Counted from the stretch's first letter, positions 34,501-44,024 are shown. The stretch is 64,000 nt of DNA from Pseudoalteromonas espejiana DSM 9414 (GCF_002221525.1 NZ_CP011028.1:1437001-1501000), one strand, 5' to 3'. The notes: generated by a model from the sequence alone, not told the origin. Program-made: numbers and translations.

Positions 34501-34845
34501 TTATTACTGGGTCTCGACAAGCAAATTAGCTTTGCACCGCTGAGTAAAAGTGATGCAGATAAACACCTTAATGAGTGGTTTGAGCTATACCAAGCGCTGC
34601 GTAAAGAGCCCGTGGCGTTTTTTCCGGTAAGTGGCTACGAATATGTAAAAAGCGGCGGTGACATTGGCAAAGCCATTAGCAAGTTTAGCCCACAATATAT
34701 TGGGCGTGGCGAAGGCGAAAACCCGTATATTCGCTTAACAGTGCAATCGCTCAGCGACTGCCAAGACGAATTTATAAAGTGGAGCGATAAGTTACTTGCA
34801 CCATTGTTTGAACACGCAAAGGAGAGTGACCATGCAAGCGCTTAA
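31543..34845 (+). CDS. recC: Exodeoxyribonuclease V subunit gamma, RecC
   Basis: RecC is the subunit of RecBCD that recognises Chi and splits the duplex during double-strand break repair. The 1100-residue protein begins with the family signature LNIIQSNRMEALQ and contains VQSPGMSQWLKIGLSEDLG, FGISAIASSQLEVF and the nuclease-like C-terminal fold typical of RecC. Length is close to the E. coli protein (1122). It is the first gene of recC-recB-recD; the recB start lies inside its last codons. Unlike E. coli, no ptrA separates recC and recB. Start ATG is preceded by AAGGAC. Confidence 0.95.
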   Translation: MLNIIQSNRMEALQAQFNQLLKVNPLQSPFDKEVVLVQSPGMSQWLKIGLSEDLGLAAQVDFPLPSSFIWQLYQQLLPNVPKESAFNKPNLAWKLFAILPSCIDEPLYLPLKTYLEGDIDGQKTFALCEKIADVYDQYLMYRPHWIATWDSGKDELDDVDVSIAPWQPDLWRKLVAHSKVLGQSQFHRANMQGQLLAALETMDNSLLPKRISLFGISAIASSQLEVFEALSKKTEVFLFFFNPSEHYWGDIVDEKTAAKIAAKYAKMPLLEAQQKKQTNPDEEYYFIGNPLLSSWGKLGRDYFEQLVQLDARWIDGFIDAFDDTLLGQVQSEIYQLAFKGESLTDNKEWFINDKGKLLISENDTSITLSDCHTPLREVERLHDYLLNLFNQNPALTPKDIIVMMPDVGTYSPYIEAVFGGAQNTSRFIPYALADLAIEQEKPVLSSFASLANLPFSRFGVSDILDLLQVTQIAEKFGLEAHEYEQIQYWLERVGVKWGINAEHKSSFDLPAIDLNTWQHGLNRLLLGIAQRDEQCPFNGIYSADEVEGMALETLNKLVHFIDVLQTYKEHLTPDDTLSNKAAILSELIGALYHNDGDESWDLLILQKVLEELQKHDENGDYSQAVSQRIVSYLIKQGIQEKGVGQRFLVGQVNFCTLMPMRAVPFKVVCMLGLNDADYPRTVQPIGFDLVPYSKKQKGDRSRKLDDRYLFLEALLSARENLYMSYIGRSCFDNQPRMPSTLVSELLEYIGRSFTLPKNSINTLPACLINQQHLQPFNSTYYAKSDQQNSALNNHSYNPIWLPSETILPQPLSAIDVAAPEQLELDVFIRSVCNAQESFYQQTLGLRLPEFNEIAKDEEPFSLDALRRYFYLDEILEANINEQPLSTEQILQRGELPQANVGNLVFESMEHRVDALAGQVKEHIKSGKTEPVEVSLHIQGTTIEGWLNHIYLQKQVFYRSASIKAKDLIKGFIYHLVAQSMGQNVETLLLGLDKQISFAPLSKSDADKHLNEWFELYQALRKEPVAFFPVSGYEYVKSGGDIGKAISKFSPQYIGRGEGENPYIRLTVQSLSDCQDEFIKWSDKLLAPLFEHAKESDHASA

Positions 34846-37800
34846 CCCACTAACTATGCCACTAACCGGGCAAAGCTTAATAGAAGCCAGCGCCGGTACT
34901 GGTAAAACCTATACTATAACAGGCCTTTACTTGCGCTATTTATTAGGGATGCAAATAGAAGGTGAGCTAAATACGCCATTAAGTGTTGAGCAAATATTGG
35001 TGGTGACATTTACCGATGCCGCCACGCAAGAAATTAAAGACCGAGTACGCAGCCGAATTATTGCTGCGCGCGATGCACTACTTGGCCAAAACCCAAAAGA
35101 TGAGTTAATCGAAGGTGTAATAGCCGCAGTGGATGATAAACACCGCGCCTTTGATTTACTTGATGCCGCAGCTAAATCGATGGATGAGGCTGCCATATTT
35201 ACCATTCATGGTTTTTGTCAGCGAATGTTAAAACAACATGCGTTTGAATCGGGGGTGGCATTTAATCTTGAATTTATTTTGGATGAGCGCGACATACTGC
35301 TCGAAACCATAAAAGATTTTTGGCGTGCATTTGTATACCCGCTCAATAAAGAGCGCACCGATGCGATTTTAGAGGTGTTTGCCGCCCCTGAGTCGTTATT
35401 CAGCCAAGTAAGTAGTGTGCTTAATAAAGCTAATGCGCATATTACACCGCAGGTAAACCTAGATGATGTATGGCAAGCCCGTGATGAATACATTAATAAA
35501 ATACCTGCCTTTAAAAAGGCGATATTAGATCAAGAATTTATTGCCGCGCTTAAAGGCTCTGGCTTAAGTGGCTCAAAAACACCAGGTAGAAAGGGCAGCC
35601 TTGCAGCACTTGAAGCCTTTTGTGTAGGGGACGACTTATTTTTTCAATTTGGTACTAGCAAATATTCGTTTGAGGTATGGAGCAGCGAAAACTTAAGTGA
35701 TGCGGCTAATTATAAAAAAAATCAGCCATTATTTACACACCCATTACTGAGCCAGTTTGATGAACTTACCGCCCTTAACAACACCATAAACCAAGGGCTT
35801 AAAATTGCCATAGTGCAAACCGCGGCTAAATGGGTAAAAAAAGCCATTGTTAAGCGCAAGCAAGAACAAAGCGTGATCACCCCAGATGACTTACTCACTA
35901 ATTTATACAGCGCACTTAACAACGAGCAAGGTGATGCACTAGCGCAAAAAATAGCGCAGTTATTCCCTGTCGCTATGATAGATGAGTTCCAAGATACCGA
36001 TCCGATTCAGTATGGTATTTTTAGTAAAATATACGGCCAAGCAAACACCACGCTTGCCATGATAGGCGACCCTAAACAGGCAATTTATGGCTTTAGGGGG
36101 GCTGATATTTTTACCTACATTGGCGCAAAAGAGGCGGTACAAACAGAGCAACAATTTACGCTTGGTACTAATTTTCGCTCAAGCACCGATATAGTAAATA
36201 GTGTAAATAGTATATTTGGTAAACACGCAAACAGCTTTATTTATAACGACGCCATACCGTTTAACGCAGTGGCTGCAAAAGGTAAAAAGGCAGAAGACTC
36301 TTTTTTAATAGATGGTAAACCGGCTACTGCATTTGAATTTAATGTATTTGTAGATGAAGCCGCTGATGAAAAAAACAAACCGACCAGCAAAGGAGTAGGG
36401 CAAGGCCATTTAGCCAGCTATTTTGCAAATAAAATAGTGACCCTGCTTGAGCAAGCCGAGCAAGGGCGAGCGTGTATAGGTGAGCAAGCGGTCAGTGCTG
36501 CCGATATTTGTATATTAGTGCGCGACCGTGTTGAAGCACAAATAATGAAAAAAGCCCTCAGCAATGCCAATATTGCCAGTGTGTATTTATCGCGCGAGAG
36601 TGTATTTAACCAAGAGCTCAGCCATCACTTACTTAATTTTTTAACCGCGCTGCATGGGCAATATAACGAATCGTTATTACGCGGCGTATTAGCAGGGCCC
36701 TTATTTTGTTTAAGTTATAACGAAATTTACGCCCTTGCTGATGATGAAAATAAATGGCAAGAACATCTAAACTTTTTTGCACAGCTTAGTCATATTTGGC
36801 ACAAACAAGGTGCTATGGCCATGCTTGAGCGCCTATTAAGTCATAATCAACTTAGCGCTAAATGGCAGGGGCTGGGTTATAACGTAGAGCGTTGGCTAAC
36901 CGACTTTAGGCACCTAGGCGAAATACTTCAGCAAAAACAAATAGAGCTTGAAGGTACGTTACGTTTACTGCGCTGGTTTGCACAAAAGGTAAGTCAACAA
37001 GATGGTGAAACCGTACAAGTACGCCTAGAAAGCGATGCCAACTTAGTTAAAATTGTAACAATGCACGCATCAAAAGGGCTTGAATACCCGCTGGTGTTTA
37101 TGCCCTTTGCAAGTGGCTATCGCGAAACCAAAGAGGCGCTTTATCATGACAAAGGTAAATTGGTTTACGATTTAAGTAAAAATGAAGACGCAATGCAAAA
37201 AGCAGAGCAAGAGCGCCTTGCAGAAGATTTACGATTACTGTATGTAGCCCTTACTCGGGCAGTGCATTTTTGCTCGTTAGGCGTTTATAACTTAGGACAA
37301 GGACAAAGTAGCCGCTTAGCAATTCAAAGCAGTGCGCTTGGCCATGTTTTATTTTCGGGGCTTGAGCTTAGTAGTAGCCAAATATGGCGCACGCATTTAA
37401 GTGAATTTTGTAACGAACATACCTCAATGGTGTATCAGCAATTTACAGCTGAGCAATTAGCACAGCAAGGGCAATTAAGTCTTAATAGCGCATTGCCACA
37501 AGGCCAAACGTTAACAGTTAATACAGTAACAGCCAATATAGAGCGAGATTGGCGAGCCACCAGCTTTAGTGCGCTGAGCTTTAAAAAGCACACCGACCAT
37601 ATAGAGCCTGGACGCAGTGATGAAGATCACGAAAAAGATGAGTTTGCCAATACGCAAGATGAAATCCCGTCACCGTATAGTTTTCCAAAAGGGGCTAAAC
37701 CAGGTAGCTGCTTACACGAAATTTTTGAGCAAATTGATTTTACCAGTGCGCTTGAACACCCGACCAACCAAGAGCAAAATTTATCAGAGGTGGTTAAACA

Positions 37801-38395
37801 CGCGCTTGATAAATTCCATATAAGCGAGAGCTGGCAAGGTGTAACCGAGCAGTGGGTACTTGATGCGCTGCATTGCCCGCTCGATAATCATGGACTCAGC
37901 CTAAGCCAATTAGCTCCCAGTGATTGCCTAGTTGAGATGGAATTTAATTTACCGCTTAGTAGCTTAAGTGCGCCAAAGCTTAACGAAGTGCTGGTTAAAC
38001 ATTTTGGTTTTAGCCATCGTGCGCTTGAATTTAACCACGTTAAAGGGCTTTTAAAAGGCTTTATAGATTTAATCTTTTGCTACCAAGGCAAATATTATAT
38101 TTTAGATTACAAATCTAATTACTTAGGCAACACACCGAGCGACTATGAAAGCGAGCAGCTAGAGCAAGCGATGAGCAGCCATCAGTACCATTTGCAGTAT
38201 TTAATTTATACTGTTGCACTGCATAGGTTATTAAAACAGCGTGTTGCTGATTACTCAATAGAGACCCATTTAGGTGGCGTTTACTACACCTTTTTACGAG
38301 GTATGCCGGCTGGTAAAGGGGTGTATTTTAAAAAACTGACCTCGGAGCAAGTAAATATATTAAATGGCTTATTTAGCCAAGGAGCCATGCTATGA
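34832..38395 (+). CDS. recB: Exodeoxyribonuclease V subunit beta, RecB
   Basis: RecB is the 3'-5' helicase and nuclease of RecBCD. ATG 34832 follows AAAGGAGAG and overlaps recC by 14 bases; it gives 1187 residues. Helicase motifs are visible: Walker A ASAGTGKT, VVTFTDAATQEIKDRVR, the DEXX motif MIDEFQDTDPIQ, GDPKQAIYGFRGAD, and VKIVTMHASKGLEYPLVF. The C-terminal nuclease has LKGFIDLIFCYQGKYYILDYKSN with the catalytic Asp and Lys. Its stop overlaps the recD start (ATGA). Confidence 0.96.
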   Translation: MQALNPLTMPLTGQSLIEASAGTGKTYTITGLYLRYLLGMQIEGELNTPLSVEQILVVTFTDAATQEIKDRVRSRIIAARDALLGQNPKDELIEGVIAAVDDKHRAFDLLDAAAKSMDEAAIFTIHGFCQRMLKQHAFESGVAFNLEFILDERDILLETIKDFWRAFVYPLNKERTDAILEVFAAPESLFSQVSSVLNKANAHITPQVNLDDVWQARDEYINKIPAFKKAILDQEFIAALKGSGLSGSKTPGRKGSLAALEAFCVGDDLFFQFGTSKYSFEVWSSENLSDAANYKKNQPLFTHPLLSQFDELTALNNTINQGLKIAIVQTAAKWVKKAIVKRKQEQSVITPDDLLTNLYSALNNEQGDALAQKIAQLFPVAMIDEFQDTDPIQYGIFSKIYGQANTTLAMIGDPKQAIYGFRGADIFTYIGAKEAVQTEQQFTLGTNFRSSTDIVNSVNSIFGKHANSFIYNDAIPFNAVAAKGKKAEDSFLIDGKPATAFEFNVFVDEAADEKNKPTSKGVGQGHLASYFANKIVTLLEQAEQGRACIGEQAVSAADICILVRDRVEAQIMKKALSNANIASVYLSRESVFNQELSHHLLNFLTALHGQYNESLLRGVLAGPLFCLSYNEIYALADDENKWQEHLNFFAQLSHIWHKQGAMAMLERLLSHNQLSAKWQGLGYNVERWLTDFRHLGEILQQKQIELEGTLRLLRWFAQKVSQQDGETVQVRLESDANLVKIVTMHASKGLEYPLVFMPFASGYRETKEALYHDKGKLVYDLSKNEDAMQKAEQERLAEDLRLLYVALTRAVHFCSLGVYNLGQGQSSRLAIQSSALGHVLFSGLELSSSQIWRTHLSEFCNEHTSMVYQQFTAEQLAQQGQLSLNSALPQGQTLTVNTVTANIERDWRATSFSALSFKKHTDHIEPGRSDEDHEKDEFANTQDEIPSPYSFPKGAKPGSCLHEIFEQIDFTSALEHPTNQEQNLSEVVKHALDKFHISESWQGVTEQWVLDALHCPLDNHGLSLSQLAPSDCLVEMEFNLPLSSLSAPKLNEVLVKHFGFSHRALEFNHVKGLLKGFIDLIFCYQGKYYILDYKSNYLGNTPSDYESEQLEQAMSSHQYHLQYLIYTVALHRLLKQRVADYSIETHLGGVYYTFLRGMPAGKGVYFKKLTSEQVNILNGLFSQGAML

Positions 38396-40353
38396 GCGAC
38401 TACCCGCAGCAACAAAGCTTATTTGATGAGCCATCAGCGCCACTGTATCCTTTAAATACCATTGAGCTACTTGATTATTTACTTGAACAAAACCGCATTA
38501 GAATGGTGGATGTAAAACTTGCGAGTATGCTTTGCGATAACCAGCAAAAGGAGGTGTTTTATATCGTATTACTGCTGTGTTTGGCTCAGCAAAGCCAACA
38601 TAGCTGTTTAACATTACGTGAGGTAGATTGGCAAAACCCGTTTAATTTACGCCAAAGCGACTTTACTAAAAATGAAGGCAACATCCCAACAACTGCCAGC
38701 CCTTTTAATGAAGGCTTTTGTGCTACCGATGCACTTAACTTATTAGCTAATCATAATAGTGTAGGGCCTAGCAAGCCGCTCCAATTATTTAATGAACGGC
38801 TTTATTTTTCGCGCCTTGCTGATTACGAAAATACCCTTGCAACGCGTTTACTTGCAATGAGTGAGCGCCAGTTAAATATAAATACAACACTGCTCAGTGA
38901 GCTTCTTAGCGAATACTTCCCAGCCAATCCCGCAATAGACACCGATTGGCAAAAAGTAGCTTGTGCTATTGCCGCAACAAAGGGCTTTAGTGTGATCACC
39001 GGCGGGCCAGGCACAGGAAAAACAACCACAGTCACTAAGCTATTGGCTATTTTACAATCTCTTTATAAAACGGCGCCGTTAAGTATTAAGCTTGTGGCAC
39101 CTACAGGTAAAGCGGCTGCTAGGCTAAGTGAGTCAATATTAGGAGCTAAAGATAAGCTCTCTGTGATATCTGAAGATTTAAAAGCCTTGATCCCCGATAG
39201 CGCGCAAACAATTCACCGCTTATTAGGGGTTAAGCCATTTACCAATAAATTTAAGCACAATAGCGCCAACCCTCTGCACTTAGATGTGCTGATAATAGAT
39301 GAAGCCAGCATGGTCGATTTATCGCTCATGGCTAAATTAATAGAGGCATTACCAGCACATGCGCGGCTTATATTATTGGGCGATAAAGACCAACTTGCCT
39401 CGGTAGATACCGGCAGTGTAATGAGCGATTTATGCCAAGGTTTAACACTTGGAAAAACACCAAGCTACTCAAAAGCGCGGTGCGATGAGCTCAATGCTTT
39501 ATGTTTTAATAACACGCCTAAATTAGTGGCCAGTACTCATAGCGACTTTAAACTTGCTGATTGCATTGCGTTTTTGCAGCACAGTTATCGGTTTGATGCA
39601 CAAAGTGGTATTGGTCAACTTGCCCTTGCAGTTAACACCAACAACAGTGGTGTTTTAAAATTTGTAGAGCAAGAAAGTATTGAGGGGCGCTTTAACGATG
39701 TGATTTTAGATTACGACTTTGTAGCTAAACCGATTGAAAAGCTTGTTAAAAATGCCGCGACTCACTACGCACACTACTTAAACTTAATTACCCAAGGAGC
39801 AAGTGTTGCACAAGTGCATGAAGCGTTCACTCAATACCAATTACTTGCAGCAGTACGCGAGGGTGATTACGGCGTAAATAGCTTAAATAGCCGAATTGAA
39901 CGCGCCTTAGGGCAACAAGGTTTAATATCGGTGAGCCCTAATCAGCGCCATTACATTGGTATGCCTATTATGGTGAGCCAAAACGATTACCAGCTTAAAC
40001 TTTTTAATGGAGATATAGGCATTTTAATGCTTGATGCCAGCGGGCAATTAAAAGCGTTATTTATTGACGAACAAGGCAATGAAAGAGCGTTTTCGCCTGC
40101 GCGTTTACCCGCACACGATAAAGTGTATGTAATGACTATACATAAATCGCAAGGCTCAGAGTTTAGCTACACAGCCATGGTACTACCGCCTTTAAAACAA
40201 GCCAGTATGGGTATAAATCGCCAATTAGTGTACACCGGTATAACCCGCGCTAAAAACACCTTTGAGCTGGTGGCCGATAAAAAAGTGTTGCAGTTGGCCA
40301 TGAATAAAAGCGTATCAAGAGCCTCTGGTTTGTATGAAAGGTTAAAACACTAA
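38392..40353 (+). CDS. recD: Exodeoxyribonuclease V subunit alpha, RecD
   Basis: RecD is the 5'-3' helicase of RecBCD. The 653-residue protein has Walker A (GGPGTGKTTTVTK), the Walker B/DEXX motif (LIIDEASMVDL), LLGDKDQLASVDTGSV and the late helicase motif VMTIHKSQGSEF, with LVYTGITRAKN near the end. It overlaps recB by four bases, so translation is probably coupled and subunit ratios kept equal. A terminator follows 40 bases after the stop. Confidence 0.95.
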   Translation: MSDYPQQQSLFDEPSAPLYPLNTIELLDYLLEQNRIRMVDVKLASMLCDNQQKEVFYIVLLLCLAQQSQHSCLTLREVDWQNPFNLRQSDFTKNEGNIPTTASPFNEGFCATDALNLLANHNSVGPSKPLQLFNERLYFSRLADYENTLATRLLAMSERQLNINTTLLSELLSEYFPANPAIDTDWQKVACAIAATKGFSVITGGPGTGKTTTVTKLLAILQSLYKTAPLSIKLVAPTGKAAARLSESILGAKDKLSVISEDLKALIPDSAQTIHRLLGVKPFTNKFKHNSANPLHLDVLIIDEASMVDLSLMAKLIEALPAHARLILLGDKDQLASVDTGSVMSDLCQGLTLGKTPSYSKARCDELNALCFNNTPKLVASTHSDFKLADCIAFLQHSYRFDAQSGIGQLALAVNTNNSGVLKFVEQESIEGRFNDVILDYDFVAKPIEKLVKNAATHYAHYLNLITQGASVAQVHEAFTQYQLLAAVREGDYGVNSLNSRIERALGQQGLISVSPNQRHYIGMPIMVSQNDYQLKLFNGDIGILMLDASGQLKALFIDEQGNERAFSPARLPAHDKVYVMTIHKSQGSEFSYTAMVLPPLKQASMGINRQLVYTGITRAKNTFELVADKKVLQLAMNKSVSRASGLYERLKH

Positions 40354-40392
40354 TTAGTGTTTATAATCAAATCTTTGTAATTAATCGCTTTT

Positions 40393-40426
40393 AAAAAACC
40401 TAATGTATTTTTACCTTAGGTTTTTT
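40393..40426 (+). terminator. Terminator of the recCBD operon
   Basis: An 11-bp stem (AAAAAACCTAA / TTAGGTTTTTT) with a 12-base loop, ending in six Ts. Confidence 0.8.
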
Positions 40427-40686
40427 AACTCCACATTTTCACTCGTTTATTAAATCCATTCATAAACATGTAAAATAATTTCAGATATTGCAATTATTAT
40501 AGCTGTAACCCACTGATTAATTTATAAGTAAAAAGCTGCTGGTTAATACTTGATAATAAATTGTTGCATTTTTAAGCGTTGTTCCTAATACTGGTCAATG
40601 CATGTGCGCTTGCATATGCATAAATGAATACCTTAAGTCATGCCTTTGGCATAAAAATAACACACATGAATATTTTAAGGATTTAT

Positions 40687-41748
40687 ATGAACAACAATAA
40701 ACGCACACACATGCTTAAATACTTACTTTGCGCTGGTTTAGCCGCGTTAATGAGTTTTTCTGCAGCGAGTAAAGATCACAAAATTATACTCATTCACGGC
40801 TTACAAGTGTCACAAATAACCAATAAATCGGGCAGTGATGTCGTAAATGACGGCGAAACTTATTGGCAAACATACTGGAATAATCGGGCCGATGAGCGCA
40901 TTGATTGGCCAGCGTATGAGCGAATTGAAGGCAAAATTGCAACCGATTGGGTATGGCCTAAATTAAAGCAAATGTCGCGTTCTAACTTATGTGCTGATGG
41001 CTGTGTGTTAGTTACACATTCAACAGGAGATTTAGTTGCTCGCCATATTATTGATAACCAAGCTAACTGGCTTGAAAACGCAGGCCTTGAGCCACTTAAT
41101 ATTGTCGCTACCTTTGATTTAGCGGGGGCTGGTGGTGGTAGCGAACTGGCTGATATTGCTGTAAGTGCATTAACTGGCGCAGCATGGAACTTTGCAGTAG
41201 ATGCTGCACTCAAATGGTGGCTAGGCAGTGATGTGACTGAAGCCGTTGGTGTTTTACATGATTTAAAAGTAAATAACGCACGTAAAATATCGCCATTTCC
41301 TGATGCACGCACTCCACGCTTGCGTTTTATAGCTGATGGCAATGCATACCTAGGTTTAACAGGCGGGTTTTTAAAAGGCAATGATGATTCAGTAGTGGCT
41401 TCGCACTCATCGTGTGGTGCAAGTACGGCCAAATCGTTTGGTAGTTGTAGTAGCAGTATTGATACTAATGGGCAGTTAAAGTCGCAAGGCGACGCGGTTA
41501 AAAGCTTTATGCCACACCATTACCCAATGATGATGAGTGATAGCTACAGCCATAACGAAATTCACAACGCTCAGCGCAAAGGTAACGTCACCATAGCAAT
41601 GAATAACATTAATGTTGATGGCCAAAATGTAGGCTTTAATACGTTTGATGAAACAACGGGTAGTTGGTTTTGGAAAAAACAATACCGTTATATTAAGGAC
41701 TCAAATAACAATAGTGCGTCGGCACTTATATACAATGTGATCCCTTAA
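40687..41748 (+). CDS. Secreted alpha/beta-fold serine hydrolase (lipase-like)
   Basis: This 353-residue exported hydrolase starts at ATG 40687 behind AAGGA. An upstream ATG at 40624 would put 21 residues before the signal peptide and is rejected. A signal peptide (about 1-28, LCAGLAALMSFSAASK) is followed by the strand and oxyanion segment IILIHGLQ. The nucleophile elbow is VLVTHSTGDLVARH with Ser112, where Thr replaces the usual first Gly of GxSxG. The probable acid is in KGNDDSVV (about 233) and the His in YSHNEIH (about 289). Four cysteines could form disulfides. Substrate unknown; a lipid ester is likely. A membrane-anchored protein follows 110 bases later. Confidence 0.75.
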   Translation: MNNNKRTHMLKYLLCAGLAALMSFSAASKDHKIILIHGLQVSQITNKSGSDVVNDGETYWQTYWNNRADERIDWPAYERIEGKIATDWVWPKLKQMSRSNLCADGCVLVTHSTGDLVARHIIDNQANWLENAGLEPLNIVATFDLAGAGGGSELADIAVSALTGAAWNFAVDAALKWWLGSDVTEAVGVLHDLKVNNARKISPFPDARTPRLRFIADGNAYLGLTGGFLKGNDDSVVASHSSCGASTAKSFGSCSSSIDTNGQLKSQGDAVKSFMPHHYPMMMSDSYSHNEIHNAQRKGNVTIAMNNINVDGQNVGFNTFDETTGSWFWKKQYRYIKDSNNNSASALIYNVIP

Positions 41749-41858
41749 TAGTCCCAACACTTTTAACATCATTACGTAGCAGCTAATGCTAAGCGTAATG
41801 AAAGCCGCGTGTGGTAACTGTTGTTTGTTACTACACGCTTATAAAGGATTTATTTAAC

Positions 41859-42926
41859 ATGAAAAAGTTTTACATTGGTGCTGCTTTAGTCAGTGTAGTA
41901 ATGTTTTTATTGTGGTTTATTAATAAAAATGAAGTTAAAACACTCAAGCCGCCAGCAGCTTTAGTTGTTAAAAATGAATCTGACCTACAAAGCCCAGATA
42001 AAAATACCGTAATAACCATAAATGTACCAAAGCAAAAGCAATCTAAACCTAAGCCTATAAAAAAGTTTGATCAAAACTTAGCAAATGCCGCAGAGCATGT
42101 TGCTATGCAATACCAAAGTGCGCTTAAATTTCCGCCTTATTCTCAGCCATTGAGCCCGCTTGATGAAGACCGCTTAAAGCCAAATCAGTTTTACCCTGTT
42201 TCAAGCCCCATAGGTGAGTCGGGGAATGCATTAACCGTGAGCTTAGCGCAATACAGATTTGTATACCCTGAGGATATTACGCTTAATATTACTGCACAAA
42301 ACCTAGGTAAAGTAAGTGTAGAGCTTGCAAATACCGATACAAAAGCAGAAATCAGTTCAAAAATATCGAGCGCAAACAACGATGCCGCATCAGTCACGTT
42401 TAAAGGCGATGAAAGTTACCCCCGAAACCTACAGCTTTTTGTTGAGGCAAACGTAGCAGGTAAAACCATTCCGGTGGTGGCGCAGATACAATATATGCCC
42501 CCAAGCGCTACGCTAATTGATTTTGATAATGCATACCCTCTAAACGACAATATGATAACCACTGCGCATTTAAAGGTAGCTAAAAGCGGCATGTACCGTG
42601 TGCGGGCTAATTTATATAGCGATACAACCCCATTAGCGCATTTAGTCGCAAAGAAAAAGCTTACAAAAGGGAGCCAAACGTTAGATTTAAAAGCGCATTG
42701 GTCAGTGTTACCTGAAGGTGTTACTAATATGCGTTTAAGTGATTTTGTTATTGAGCGCATGTCACCAAGCCCAGGCGAGCTAAATAGCTTTGGAAACACT
42801 GAAATTACTGAATTTGAAATAACCGACTTTGCTTACGATAGCCTGCAACAACTGCCGTATCAAGCTAATGAGCAAGAGCGCATGAGTTTAGAGTTTTTAA
42901 AAGGCCTAGCGAATGAGGGCGGGTAA
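41859..42926 (+). CDS. Membrane-anchored periplasmic protein of unknown function
   Basis: I do not recognise this 355-residue protein with certainty. ATG 41859 follows AAAGGA and gives a short basic start, one membrane helix (residues 5-22, FYIGAALVSVVMFLLWF) and a Pro/Lys/Gln-rich linker (about 45-75). A beta-rich periplasmic part follows, perhaps two immunoglobulin-like domains (LTVSLAQYRFVYPEDITLNI, SGMYRVRANLYSDT). An anchored, linker-plus-domain plan next to a secreted hydrolase recalls lipase-specific foldases, but it is not helical like Lif proteins and shows no sequence similarity I can see. A partner role is a guess. Confidence 0.6.
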   Translation: MKKFYIGAALVSVVMFLLWFINKNEVKTLKPPAALVVKNESDLQSPDKNTVITINVPKQKQSKPKPIKKFDQNLANAAEHVAMQYQSALKFPPYSQPLSPLDEDRLKPNQFYPVSSPIGESGNALTVSLAQYRFVYPEDITLNITAQNLGKVSVELANTDTKAEISSKISSANNDAASVTFKGDESYPRNLQLFVEANVAGKTIPVVAQIQYMPPSATLIDFDNAYPLNDNMITTAHLKVAKSGMYRVRANLYSDTTPLAHLVAKKKLTKGSQTLDLKAHWSVLPEGVTNMRLSDFVIERMSPSPGELNSFGNTEITEFEITDFAYDSLQQLPYQANEQERMSLEFLKGLANEGG

Positions 42927-42964
42927 TAAATAGCTTAATTAAGCCGTTTGCCATACATGTAGGC

Positions 42965-42998
42965 AATAAAAAAGGGTTTTGAAAAACCCTTTTTTATT
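42965..42998. terminator. Bidirectional terminator before ttcA
   Basis: A 15-bp stem (AATAAAAAAGGGTTT / AAACCCTTTTTTATT) with a 4-base loop lies between two converging genes. Confidence 0.88.
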
Positions 42999-43006
42999 TA
43001 TAAGCA

Positions 43007-43921
43007 CTAGCTTAAATTGATGGTAACAACATCAGCGGGTTGCTGGGGTTCATCATCTTCGGTCACTGGTGCTTTAGGAATATCGGGCTTATCAAGGGCA
43101 ATATCGCCGCCATCAATGACATCACCGGTTTTTAAGTTTTCAAAATCAAATAGCTCAGTATCAGCTAAGTGCGAAGGCACAACACTTTGCATTGCTGTAA
43201 AAATGCTTTCAATGCGACCAGGGTGATCTTTGTTCCACTGCGCTAACATATTTTTAGTATGTTTACGTTGCAGGTTTTCTTGAGAGCCACATAAGTTACA
43301 CGGAATAATAGGGTAGCCTTGGCTAAACGCGTATTTGCTTATGTCGGCTTCTTTACAGTATGCCAATGGGCGAATAACCATGTGCTCACCGTTATCGCTC
43401 ATTAATTTAGCGGGCATGCTTTTAAGTTTACCGCCGTAAAACATATTTAAAAATAGTGTTTCGATCATGTCATCGCGGTGGTGACCAAGCGCTATTTTAG
43501 TTGCGCCCATTTCTTTAGCAGTGCGATATAAAATACCACGGCGCAGGCGAGAACACAGCGAACACGTTGTTTTACCTTCAGGGATTATGTCGGTCACAAT
43601 ACTGTAGGTATCTTCTTCTACAATTTTGTACTCAATATCTTGTTTATCAAGGTACTCAGGTAAAACATGCTCTGGGAAACCTGGCTGTTTTTGATCGAGA
43701 TTAACAACAAATAAATCAAAATTAATAGGTGCCACGCGCTTTAAATGCTTAAGCATATCAAGCATGGTGTAACTGTCTTTACCACCCGATAGACACACCA
43801 TAATACGGTCGCCTTCTTCGATCATGTTAAAGTCCATGACGGCTTGGCCAGTAAGACGGCGTAAACGCTTTTGTAGCTTATTTAAGTTGTATTGAGCTTT
43901 GGCTTGAGCTGAGTGAGACAC
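43007..43921 (-). CDS. ttcA: tRNA 2-thiocytidine(32) synthetase TtcA
   Basis: TtcA thiolates cytidine 32 in certain tRNAs, using ATP and a [4Fe-4S] cluster. The 304-residue protein starts with GTG after a strong GGGGG ribosome site and matches E. coli TtcA closely: [12 protein letters not shown], the PP-loop [12 protein letters not shown], and the CxxC pairs CSLCSR and CNLCGSQ. The acidic, Pro-rich tail beyond residue 275 is not conserved. The ribosome site lies within an inverted repeat (43922-43976), so translation may be controlled by folding of the leader. Confidence 0.96.
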   Translation of the reverse strand: MSHSAQAKAQYNLNKLQKRLRRLTGQAVMDFNMIEEGDRIMVCLSGGKDSYTMLDMLKHLKRVAPINFDLFVVNLDQKQPGFPEHVLPEYLDKQDIEYKIVEEDTYSIVTDIIPEGKTTCSLCSRLRRGILYRTAKEMGATKIALGHHRDDMIETLFLNMFYGGKLKSMPAKLMSDNGEHMVIRPLAYCKEADISKYAFSQGYPIIPCNLCGSQENLQRKHTKNMLAQWNKDHPGRIESIFTAMQSVVPSHLADTELFDFENLKTGDVIDGGDIALDKPDIPKAPVTEDDEPQQPADVVTINLS

Positions 43922-43976
43922 TACGCCCCCTTATAAAACAATGCGGCAAATTATTTGCTGAAAATAAAGGGGCGTA
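43922..43976 (-). promoter_or_regulatory. Leader hairpin masking the ttcA ribosome binding site
   Basis: On the transcript, UACGCCCC (from 43976 down) pairs with GGGGCGUA (43929-43922), extended by two A-U pairs beyond a one-base bulge. The G-run is the ttcA Shine-Dalgarno sequence, and the GTG start follows directly, so folding would hide both. The loop is about 36 bases. Confidence 0.5.
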
Positions 43977-44024
43977 TTATATACCCAAGTACTAGGGGTA
44001 TTAAAGCGCTAGTTAAGGCTTTGT

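Noticed and set aside
40860..41432. 190-codon minus-strand ORF opposite the secreted hydrolase
   Set aside because: It mirrors the coding bias of the plus-strand gene, which has a signal peptide, ribosome site and catalytic motifs.
43981..44001. Inverted repeat ATACCC / GGGTAT after uspE as its terminator
   Set aside because: Only 6 bp with a 9-base loop and no T-run; not strong enough to call.
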